This document shows, piece after piece, positions 50,835 through 60,989 of a stretch of 64,000 nucleotides of DNA (its first letter is position 1; the number at the start of each line of letters is the position of its first letter). The notes under the pieces were generated by a model. The model worked only from the letters and a program-made list of their open reading frames with translations, ran no database searches and was not told where the DNA came from. Origin of the DNA: Diploscapter coronatus (lineage: Eukaryota > Nematoda > Chromadorea > Rhabditida > Rhabditidae); NCBI GenBank assembly GCA_964036155.1, contig OZ038423.1, positions 46,763,249-46,827,248 of the forward strand, in the 5' to 3' direction. The position numbers and the translations under genes were made by a program.

Positions 50835-51319
50835 TTCCTTCAAATTTGAAGTCGAACACCAGATTTTCGACCAAGAATTCTGAAATTTAGTCACTTTTTA
50901 TAAAAGTATTGAACGATCAAAAAATCAGCGACCAAAATGGGCAATAAACAGTGAAAGTTCGATGTTTTGACGGGGATGGAAGTAGAAAACAAGAGACGCG
51001 AAGAAAATGGAGAAGGAAAAAAAACTATGATGCAAGAATCGGCGTTTACGCGCAAGACGAGAGTGAGAAGTGGAATAAGGAATAAAAATGAAAGGAGAAT
51101 ATTATTTTATTCTAGATTTGTAACATTATTTTTCTGTAGCAAATGCTCTCGAGTTTTTTCAAAGAATATCTATTTATTTACATGTAGATCCCGTTAATAT
51201 TTAATTTAAAATTAACCTTTAATGCAAAATGCAGTTATATACCCGTTTTTCATTTAATACAATAAGTCTCATCAAAGTTGAATTGAAATCTAGTTGATCT
51301 TCAAAATGGTGCATTTTAA
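50835..51319. other. short gap between ABC and innexin genes
   Basis: About 485 bp holding the innexin 3' UTR and the ABC promoter; both genes are on the minus strand. TATTTATTTA at 51171-51180 gives AATAAA on the minus strand, a possible innexin poly(A) signal. No gene seen. Confidence 0.5.
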
Positions 51320-53884
51320 TTAGAGATCGAATTTTCTGGTTTCCGGCTTCAGGTTGTCATTTTCGTCTTCTGAGCTTTCTTCCTCGCTCAATTTGTTCAC
51401 CAAATTCGTTTTTAAGTCTCCAATTGCATGTTCTTCGATCGATTTTTCCGACTTTCGTTTGCGGATTCCGTCGTAAGTTCCGAGCGAGATTAGTGCTTTA
51501 TTGCCGACTTCGGGAGATTCAAGGATCTGAATGTTTAAAACATGTTTTTAGTTATTTTAATTTAGAAAGTTCTAAGGCAGAAAATATCATATGAAATTTA
51601 ACTTTTCTTTAGGTTAATTTTTTATAGTAATTTTAGATATAAAACTTTTTAGGATCTGAAACATACCTGTGCCTCAATACCGTAATAGGTCCTCCAGAGG
51701 GAGTGAATTAGATCAGTTGCAAAAATAACTCCCGCGTGCGCGCACACCATTCTCAGCACGAACACACCGTCCCGATGCAGGTATTCGTGAACGAATTTCG
51801 AGACTTCTCTAGTCGACTCTTAAATTTATCTACTTGATTTTAATTTAAAATTTTGAATCTAAATTTAACAAATTTTAGATACATAAATTCTAAGTCTGAG
51901 TTTGGGCGTGTCGAACATAAACAAACTAGATTTCATCGTCTAATGTAAAATATAAATCAAAATATGATGATCTAAAACTGAAATTTGATCGCTTATATTT
52001 TAATTTATTTTCTTACTTTTCGAAAACGGGTCGAATCCAGTAACACCAGAGAGTTCCATGTGCTGAAATTAGAATATTTCATGGGTTATTGCAATTAATT
52101 TTACCTGAGTGACGAACCATCGCGAAAAGCACGGAAACGCCATTAGAATGAACCATTGCAAAAGCGACAATAAAGTAGCTGCCGTCAAAAATAGGTACCT
52201 AAAAATGCTTGATCTAACTTAGTAAATTGAATTTTTTTCTTACCAAAACCATAGAAGTACGAAAATGTACTGATTGAAAAGATTGATAACTAGTACACAT
52301 TGCACTGAATATCTTTGAATATTCGCTACTTGACGGACCTAAAGAATAAACCTTTTTTTCTTCAAATTTCAGCAGATCCTTTACTTCTATTTCATATGTA
52401 GGAATCTTTTAATTCAAGGTAGCTCTTATAATTTAAAAAGGGACCTTCTATTAAATAAATATAAGATACCTCGAGATCGCATATTGCAGACCTAGGAAAA
52501 TACCCGCTGGATTCCCACTCCCTGCCTTTCATCAAGTCGTGAAGCACTCCGAAGCCGTGCCAATTATGTCGGTTGGTTCCGAGGAAACTTCAATTCAAAA
52601 ACTTTTTTTCCAATTCAACTGTTTCTTTGAACTTACAAATTCAGCAGCCAAAACTGCAGGGCGACATTAATTAGATAGACCATTTTTGTGAAGATGTAAA
52701 TCGAAGTGATAAATCCGGAGGAATATTGATAGTTCAGGCAAGTGAATGTCTTGTGGACTATCACCTAAGTTTTTAAAACATTACAGAGTAAAAAATTCAA
52801 TAGTGCTTCTTCGGAAGTTCCTTTTTCGAGGTAACTTACCTTTTTCTTGAGCATTCTTCTCTGAAACCGCATAGCTTTTTGGATATGTTTGGATAGAATT
52901 AGGATGTTTTTCGTCTTCACTTCATCGTCCACATTGGAAGCGTCCTTAGCTTTCTCCACGATTTCATGGATTCTTAATCCTAAACTTTTTCTATTTTAAA
53001 TTCAAAAACTAAAAACAAGAAATTTTTTCCTACATATCAGTGATACATATAGGGGCACGCACGCAAGATTTTAGCAAAACATTACCTTAAGCCCTGTCTA
53101 AGTCTTATTAATATAGAGATTCTTAAAGAAAATCAAACCTGAATGATTCGAAAAGTGCTTCCATAAATACGATGGCGCTCTGAAGAATACAGCTTGAAGG
53201 ATGAGAAAGAATGGGACCCATTGATAATACGATAGTTGTCTCTCGGGAGTATACCTAGTTAAGCAATTAAGGTAATTAAATAGGCAATTAGGGTTGCTTA
53301 CCTCTCGTTATCCTTCAGCATTTCCACATGTTTAGTGGGCTCCACGAAATACGTGTTCTCGCTCCAGCAATATGATTCCGCGTACTGAAAATTGGAATTT
53401 TCACAAAAAAACGAAACTCATGAAGATCTGCTTTTCTTTTCATAACTTCTTAAGAAATCTTAAATTTGTAAAAATTTCAGATATAAATGTGTTTTTCTAA
53501 TTGATTTTTAATGAAATCGTTTAATAAATCGATGAAGATCAGCTTTTCACCAGTTTCAAATGTGTCTATCTTATGCTTAAAAATAGCTGAAATACGTTAG
53601 GAAGACCAGCTTTTCCATTTTTCAAAAGCGTTGCCGATTTTGGGAGCAAATATAAAGTGTCCTACTTGTTCCCAACTTCCTGGGAACTTGCTGGGGAACA
53701 TGCACTCGATAGGGTGTCCTCCGAACTGCTTCCAGGATATTAATACGGACAGAGCAAGAAGTATATTCGTAGTGACCAGGTAGTGCATCCGATCTATCGC
53801 GTCGTCGTCTTGTCGAGGGGACAAGTAGCGGGCCATGCCCAGGAACGACTCGATCATGACCATTGTGGCTGGGAGTTGACGCAT
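51320..53884 (-). CDS. innexin gap-junction protein, 465 aa
   Basis: Four-helix channel protein of invertebrate gap junctions. Exons, in transcript order: 53884-53666, 53384-53302, 53254-53139, 52979-52840, 52764-52637, 52587-52470, 52338-52244, 52198-52105, 52062-52017, 51818-51667, 51526-51320 (1398 nt). TM1 is [16 protein letters not shown]. The first extracellular loop has C61 ([16 protein letters not shown]) and C79 ([13 protein letters not shown]). The innexin signature YYQWVPFFL is at 110-118. The second loop carries [21 protein letters not shown]4 and an acidic cytoplasmic tail ([13 protein letters not shown]) follow. The start may be the Met at 1 or at 8 (MVMIESFLG); typical innexins begin close to ESFLG. 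Two extra N-terminal exons upstream (55436-55777) share the splice phase into exon 2. The specific innexin orthologue was not assigned. Confidence 0.94.
53255..53301 (-). repeat. TAATTA-unit intron of the innexin gene
   Basis: One CAATTAAGGTAATTAAATAG unit plus G (21 bases) is followed by a diverged second unit and the splice donor. It matches the intron units of the sulfatase and first GPCR. Confidence 0.5.
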
Positions 53885-55435
53885 TTTTTAGTTTTTTTTC
53901 GCAAGTCACGAAAATCAAGAGAATATTGAATAGAGAATAGTAATTACTGTAGTTTGTGAATTTTACAAATTTCTGATGAATAGTATGAATTCAAAATTGT
54001 AGAGCTATTGAATTTTGGCTATTTTCATTAGAACTTTAGAGAGTCGAATAAAGAATTTGAGTTGAAGCTTAGTGGAATGAAAGAGAAGATATGAGAAGAA
54101 ACTAACTCATAGCAATTACAACAATTATCTGAGTCAGAAGACAGAATAATGAGTGAAACTTGCGAAAAGTTAATAGAAAAATTTTAAAAAAGAAAGAAAG
54201 ATATAAATTGAAAATGAAATTCTAAGGATTATCGCCGATATCAAACACTGATAAATCTGACTCGTAAAGTGTGAATGTAAATTTAACACCCTCATCTTTC
54301 TTTCGATCTGCATAGATAAAATCATAGCTCTTTCCCCTTTTCGCGTTTTTATGCTCTTAGAAAAAGCTGATTCATGGCTATTTCCTGGCGATAAAATAAC
54401 GGAAAACATTGAAGAAATTTCATGAGTTCAAGAAGAACTATTGTCTAAGATTTAGTAAAAATCATGGAATCTTCAACATTTGAAGTGCAAAATCTAAAAC
54501 TTAGAAAATGTTTTGAAAAATCGAGAAACTCCAGGTGGAAGGTTTAAAGTTTCAAGCGAAAATATTGATCTTTTCATCGCATTTTCAAGTGCTGCAAGGC
54601 TATTGATTGCCGATTAATAAATAGATCGCCTAGAGCATTGGAAAATCATGAGATTTGAAGAAGAGAAATTGAAGTGCCTAATGGCTAAGTGGTAGATCGT
54701 GGGAAAGATATCGAATATTTTTCAATATCGAGTTCAAAATTTTTCGAGACGGCAAATTTTTGTCAAAACTCCAATTTTCACTAGGGGGTTCAATGAAAAA
54801 ATCTAAAACATCTAGATTTTCTCTTATTTTCAATCAAAAAGCAGCACACGTGTTTTTTCTCTGGAAATCATAATATGATCCGATATAAACAAGGCTGAAA
54901 TTAAGAAATTTTTAAGAAAATCGAAATAAAAAAGAAATTTCCATCGAAAACCTTAGGGGCAAACATCCAATAACGGAGGCCGTTTTCGATTAGATTTGCA
55001 TTGAAGAAATGCACAAATAAATATACGGGCCATTTTCCTGAAAGAAACACAAAAAGTGCATGAATGGTCAGAAAATCGCGTCCGAAAAGCTTTCCTATTT
55101 CAAATTCTCACTCTATGTTTAAATAAAAACTCTGAAAAACGTCTGAGATAACTCGAAAAAGCTGATCTTCACCGGAATTCTCATTCAACATTGGAGAATA
55201 GAGGCTTTAGAACTGCGTCATATATTTTCAGACTTGTTTACTTCTAAACAAACTGCCAAAGCCCTTTTTCTGAACTATGATATTTTCCAGGCTTATTTGC
55301 AATGGGCTCTGTTGTCAGGATGAAGGATTTAGCGCTTGTTGCCAAAACGTAAATATTTTCCAAAAATAGGATAAAAGTTGCCAACAATATGAAGAAAAAT
55401 GCCGAAAATGAAAATTAGTCGCTAAAATTACAAAC
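53885..55435. other. DNA between the two innexin N-terminal coding sets
   Basis: It would be an intron if the upstream exons belong to the same gene; otherwise it is intergenic. I searched it for an exon like the YAESYCW exon and found none. An exon-like open frame at about 54956-55044 (-) has the wrong phase. Copies of the TGAAGATCAGCTTTT family lie at about 55156 and, in the first intron of the gene, near 53419, 53531 and 53600. Confidence 0.5.
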
Positions 55436-55777
55436 CCGATTCCAAGATCCTGGAAACATCGACGGTGTCATGCACTCTATCGGCTGAGAAGCGAAGGTCT
55501 GAAATTTGAAAACTTCTGGGAACATAAACTTTTCTAGAACAATGGCTTGATGATATAAAACTTATGCGGTTTAGAAGCTTCATTTTTCTAAACCCACAAG
55601 CCTATGTTCCAGAACATTTATCATTTTTTATGTTCCAAAGCTTACCTTAAAAACGGTTAGGCTAGAAAAAACCAGTAAGACATTTGAAGTAACCAGAAAA
55701 TGTAGTTTATCTACCCAATCCGAATCATAGCGGTTTGTAAAAGTCTTTACTGAAGTCAGAAATGAGGATAGGGACAT
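55436..55777 (-). CDS. two exons encoding an alternative innexin N-terminus
   Basis: Exon 55777-55646 starts with ATG and encodes 44 aa, beginning MSLSSFLTSVKTF and including WVDKLHFLVTSNVLLVFSSL, an innexin TM1. Exon 55498-55436 encodes 21 aa, TFASQPIECMTPSMFPGSW plus two residues, the first half of the first extracellular loop with its conserved Cys. Both end at phase 0 with usable donors (GTAAGC; GTTTGT). Exon 2 of the innexin at 53384 also enters at phase 0, so a join would keep the frame and align with the first-exon form. An AG acceptor at 55784 sits just before the start, as in a spliced-leader site. The alternative reading is a truncated tandem innexin copy. Both exons lack stops, which favours function. 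Confidence 0.7.
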
Positions 55778-56488
55778 TTTCGCCTAAATGATAATGATAA
55801 AATACAAGAATTTGTACAATTTTAAAAACGTCTGGAATAAGTTTTATAAACTTGCAAAAAGTTGATGTCTGGTGGAAAAATCAAAAGAAATGAAATGAAA
55901 AATGGAGTCCTGTTGAAGCCTATTCCTTTCTTTCTTTCTGGGTTTGTTTGTTTTGTATCTTCCCTCTTGATTTCTATGGATTGAATCTAGCAAGCAGGTT
56001 TTTTTTTGATTTTGCAAGAATCAAAATTTTAAATTTTCTAATTTGAACATTTTGCAGTTAGTTATTTCGACCAAAGTACTTTCCTCCTTATCAATATAGA
56101 TCGGTCTCGAAAATGGGCCCTAAAGTGAGCATTTTTCTTGTCTGTGAACTTCTTCCTGCTACAAATTATAGTTTAGTCTAATATTCTAATTTCCTCTTTT
56201 CCTTCCGGATAGTTTGTACCTTCTAATAGCATCGTTGAGACTCTAAATCCTATCACACATGTGATATCGATAGAATCGAGAGTGACAGATGAAATAGCAT
56301 CGGTTTTTGAGAGGGTATAGAGATAATGACAGAGAAAATTAGTGTATTGTCTTGAGAGAGGAAAAAGAAAACCACCTATCTTTCCCAATCGACTTGTTGT
56401 TTATTATTCCACGTTTAACATTTCACCATTAATTCCCTAAGTGATCATTTCGAAACTAATTCTCGTCACTTTATTTTTAGTTAAAACC
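55778..56488. other. divergent intergenic region
   Basis: About 700 bp between the alternative innexin start (-) and the small secreted gene (+), probably holding both promoters. There is a minus open frame at 56173-56388 without support. Confidence 0.45.
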
Positions 56489-56896
56489 ATGAAAAATATT
56501 TCGTTTTTCATCACATTTTATTCACTATTATGCCTTTCTACGGCTGAATTTAATAGAAGTCGATGCTTTAACAAGTAAGTTCAAACCTTATTATTAGTTT
56601 AAAAAATATCAAATTTCAGTGTAATTTCAATTATCATAGACTCGGAGAAATTGAATAAGACTGATGAAATGATTCAAGGTATATTATTTTTCTTATCCCA
56701 AAAAAATATTTAGATTTTAGAAGTATCACCGGGACTCAAAAAATTAGAATTCCAAGATGATACAAATAAGGAACCAGAAGAAATATCCTCGGAAGCCTTT
56801 CTACTATTCCAGGTTTTCATGCCATTATATTTCCTGAGACATAGAAAAAGTATGGAAGAAATTTTGCTGGGAGAACAATATTATTGGAGTTGTTAG
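56489..56896 (+). CDS. small secreted protein of unknown family, 106 aa
   Basis: Three exons, 56489-56574, 56620-56678 and 56721-56896, sum to 321 nt with phase kept and canonical sites (GTAAGT/TTTCAG, GTATAT/TTTTAG). The N-terminus MKNISFFITFYSLLCLSTAE is a clear signal peptide. The mature part is acidic in the middle (DDTNKEPEEISSE), has NKT as a possible glycosylation site, one Cys near the start and one at the very end (YYWSC). A TTTTTAG acceptor eight bases before the ATG fits trans-splicing. I recognise no domain; the sequence FQVFMPLYFLRHRK is hydrophobic and then basic. It could be a peptide precursor or a fast-evolving secreted factor. Splicing out 31 nt inside exon 3 is possible on pa­per but too short to be real. 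Confidence 0.6.
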
Positions 56897-57057
56897 ACGA
56901 ATTTTAAAAACACGTAAATTGTAAAAATCTGTAAATATATTAACTTATTCTTGTATATATCTTCAGCGTTCTGAAAGTTCACGAATATTAATTGGAAAAA
57001 TATTCATGAACTTTCAAAAATTCCATTTTCACGTTTTTCATTGATCTCTCGCATCTT

Positions 57058-57315
57058 TCAAGTTACCAAATTTTTACGAGTCTGTAAATAAAGTGTTTTC
57101 ATCATCGACAAGAGGTTTTTCTCGATGTGGTATTCGAACAAAGAACGGGGAAAGTGCTTATGCGAGTTTTTGACTCGCGGTCCGACGAATGCCGCAGTGC
57201 AGATGTTCATCGGTACGGGTCTCCTCTCGGGCCGCTTTTTTAACTCGATAGAGGTTTTCGCCGCGGCTGCATAAAATGAGGAGAGGCGATTTTCTCCCCA
57301 TTCGTTCCGTCGCAT
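57058..57315 (-). other. GC-rich island with an 85-codon minus-strand open frame
   Basis: It stands out from AT-rich surroundings by many CG dinucleotides. The minus frame starts ATG at 57315 (MRRNEWGENRLSSFYAAAA) and is rich in Arg and Lys. The plus strand is also partly open, so the frame may only reflect base composition. I cannot tell a tiny gene from a non-coding regulatory segment. Confidence 0.25.
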
Positions 57316-60300
57316 TTGAGGTCGATAATTTGCCTACAAATCTATTCAGAATGACCGATCTTATGCAAATAGGTTATGTACTATTTGGTTTATTTTATAA
57401 AATACTCATCTTTTTTAATATACCTTTAGAAAACTGATCTCCATCGAAAAGATATATGAAATCCCTATGATAATATTTTTTTTGGCTTCCTATTTTCAAA
57501 ATCTCATTTCAAATTGCCGGTTTTATGGTTTATCAGGTTGGAAAAAATGCCTGAGGAGACAAATTTTATCGGTGCATCACAAACGGTTTACGAGCCACGG
57601 TGAAAATGGACTTTTTATATCCATTTGGCTTTCGTATATCTTTCCAAACCCCGGATTTATATTCAAATTAAAAATATCTGAAGTCTGTCTCCAACTTCAT
57701 AAGAATCATTTTGAGGTTAAACTTATTTCATAATTTTTCTTGGAGTCAACTATAAAAAGTAACTTATTATTTTCGAGTTAAACTCGAAGTTAAGTTAACT
57801 TCGATTATTTTTCCTGAAGTTAAATTTCAACTTCAAGGCCTTGACGCCCAGGTGTCTGACTCTAACCATTTTTCTCCATCTCTTTTCCTCCTCGCTCTAA
57901 TTATGCCCTTCCTTATTTCACTATGCCAGCCATTTTTAGACCCTTATTTATTTGCTTATTGACAGCCTTGAGTCTTAAATCCGTTTGAAATCCGATTCTT
58001 AATTTTTCATCCTCTTGTTAGATTTCTAAAACTCGTCACTTTCGAAAACTTCCATTAAAATCTCGCATTTTCCTCTTCATCTTAAGCAGCATCGTATATT
58101 TTCTGCGAATTTTTGCCCCTATTCTTTATTGTGTAAAAAATTGCCAGCTGGCCGGAAGCATGAATGAATGTTCTAAAAATTGGAACATCTGAGTAAATTC
58201 CCTTAAAATTTTATGCACGTGTAAGGACACCTGCTAATGGATTTGATATATCCTTCTTTATCCATGGAATTGGGATTTTAAAGGGGTTTCGGAAATCTTA
58301 TCCTTCGAATTAAGAATAGGATAAATGTTAGGCCATCTGTCTCTTGTCAAATGTTGTGCCTCCTTCGCTTCTTTCGAACTGAATGAATATGATTTGCATC
58401 CGAATTTGCATCGTCTTTCATATGAGGAAGATAGATAAATGTCAATTTTATGATCTCCTTAATTTACTCTAATTTAAAACTAAAAATAGGTAATTTTCGA
58501 AACTAATTTTTTTTATTTCCAAAAGAATATTTCCTACAGTACCTCGCCCTCATTTAAGATACAATACATTGACTTTCCTCCCTTTTACCTCACAACCTAG
58601 GTCGGCATTTTTCTTTCATTCAAAGGGTCTTCTTATCCTTACCTAATTTCCTTTTCAATTCCGCTCGTTTTTCATTTGGAACTCCGACCGTTTCCGACGT
58701 CGATTTGTAAAATTTGTAGGCGTGGCCTAAATTCTTTTGAAATTGCAAAAAGTGCGCATGGTTTCGTATCCTTGAAATCTGACATTCTTATATGGACAAA
58801 CTCTAACGGATATCAATCAAATATGTCGGGATGTACTGTAGTTTTTAGGAACTTTGAGAAATCTCGTTTTTCTTGAGGTTTCCCATTAACTGTCCGAAAG
58901 CAATTTAGTTTTTCTTTGGGGGTTTCGAGATTAGAGGGGATCTCTTTTTGAGGGAAGATTTCAATTACCCGAATCACTTTCGATCCGGTCATAAATGAAA
59001 TTGCCTTGAAGCCAATGAGATTCAAATTCTTACATCCCCTGAAAGCCTAGTGTTGAATTGAACTTATCTTTCAAAAAATTAGTTGAACCTAGAATTATTT
59101 GGTAAAGATTCGATATTACATTGATTTTCTTATCCCCAGAACTTTTGACCTTATCTAATAAGATTTCGCTACCCAAAGCGGGCATATTTCTCACTTTAAA
59201 GAGGGGATTTTTGACTTTAAGCAATATGATTTGTCACTCAAAATGGTGTATTGGGGTTGTCACTTTCTCCTTTTCCCTCTTACGTTTCAATACTCTCTCG
59301 TCGGATTTCTTATGTCCGCCATCTTGGTTAGCCTTGTTAGTCGATCAACACTTATTGTCTGAAGAGATTTATCATGATTTGCACATTTCTTTGATTTTTC
59401 AAGATTCTCTGAAAATTGGTTTTTTCGAAAATATCGATCTTATATTCATCAAAAGTATATCTTCTTAGACCTAGGATAACTTATGTTCCAACTATTTTAT
59501 AGATCTAAATTGATTTTCCTAGTGACTTTACGATCATGCTCCAATATTTGTTATGCTTGACACTTTGAACTGCACTCCTATGTTCATGTATTTCTCGCAG
59601 TGTTTTGCACTCGCTTCACGACTTCTCACTATTCGAGGATCGTAACCACAAATTCCGAGCCAAATCGATAAAAATCACATCATTTTCAACGAATTCACAA
59701 CCGATTTACACTTCATTGTTCTGGATAAATTCGCCTTTTATTCTCAATTTTTGTATATCTCATGATAACTTTATCATAAATTGCCATTCTTCAGTGCCAT
59801 TTTGACATGTTCTATGATAAATGGTATCTTCACCATATTTTATGCCCATTTTTGGTTTATCATCCGATTTTTCCTGTAATTCTTATGTCTTGAAAATCTT
59901 TTTGCTCTGGAATTTATCGATACAAGTTTTGTCTTCTAACTTCGGTAATTTGTCACTTCATTTGAATGGGCATTGTCTGTTTTGTGTCTCAGTTAGCTGA
60001 GCTGCCTTGGGTGGCGCCAATTTCCCGGTCGTTTTCAGGCGATCTTCACCGGTATTTTCCGCATTTTATGGCTTTTTGCTCGATTTCATTCAGCGATAAG
60101 ATTCTGAATTTGCCTATTTCACGCACTTTTCTCCGATTTGAAAACTCAATGTTAGATCCGAAAAATTTACAACTCACTGTTCCAATCTTCGCCGTTTTAT
60201 AGCCTGTTCAAATCCCATAGAAGGAACGCTGATTTTATCTGGATTTAAACAAACCTTTAAAGTATTTACAGTAATAGGAAAAACTTGAAAATTGCATTTC

Positions 60301-60676
60301 TTCAATATCTTTTTCTTTTAGGATATCTTATATGACCATATATTTGATCTGAGGGTCAAGTTATTTCAATTTTTATTAAAATAAGTTGATTTTTCCTAGT
60401 TCTAATAGAGTAACTTCGTTTAAATTTTAGATATTAAGACTTTTTGGGAAAAAGGTCCACCGCCCTACTAATTCACCTCGATTACACCCAATTTTGTCTA
60501 TGATATCGCCTAATATCTTACTTTTCTCAGGCCTATGACCCGAGGTCTCACTTCATTATCAACTCGCTCTTTTCGCTTTCTTTGAACTAAATTTGCCTAG
60601 GTATTGCCCAAAATTCCTCACCCCAAAATATTCAAATTTCTGTGATTGAAACATGTCTATTAACAGATGTGGTGTC

Positions 60677-60720
60677 AATCATATGCTTAAGCATGGAATC
60701 CAGGTTTTATACGGCACTCG
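60677..60720 (+). repeat. copy of the dispersed AAGCATAGG/ATACGGC repeat
   Basis: It reads TCATATGCTTAAGCATGG, then after about 10 bases TTTTATACGGCAC. This matches the cluster at 32617-32920. Confidence 0.55.
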
Positions 60721-60989
60721 GTATTTGACATTATTTCCAGCTGCATAGGTCCATGTGTAGACATGGGAGCACTCGATGTTCTTTTCTAAGGGCGTGCCCT
60801 CTTTTCTTTCACTCTCTTTCTCTTCTCTCTCCCAAATACCATATGTTTCGGCATTCCGTTCTTGCTTGTCCCATAAATTATCCTCTTTCATTTTACGGTA
60901 TTTCAGGATATACCAGCCGGGATTACGAGATTAGAGGCTAATTTTTCTCTACCGTAATCTGAAACTCGGATATTTGACGACTTTTCACT

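Larger units (their letters stand above)
56897..60989. other. intergenic, 4.1 kb
   Basis: No gene was recognised. It includes a locally GC- and CpG-rich stretch (about 57110-57320), one place where two dispersed motifs lie side by side (57427-57465) and a copy of the AAGCATGG...TTTTATACGGC repeat (60677-60720). The right part should contain the DSL-ligand promoter. Confidence 0.5.

Noticed and set aside
51320..53884. First impression of a bestrophin-like channel
   Set aside because: YYQWV, the paired loop cysteines and the four-helix layout identify an innexin.
54660..54760. tRNA-like A-box (TGGCTAAGTGG) near 54680
   Set aside because: No matching B-box (GGTTCRANNCC) or acceptor-stem pairing could be found at tRNA spacing. 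At best it is a decayed tRNA-derived fragment.
54956..55044. Exon-like open frame on the minus strand (contains WPVYLFVHFFNANLIENG)
   Set aside because: It has a fair acceptor and donor but enters at a phase that does not fit either innexin N-terminal exon set, and it does not resemble innexin.
56814..56844. Possible 31-nt intron in the small secreted gene
   Set aside because: It is shorter than workable nematode introns, and the unspliced frame continues to a natural stop.
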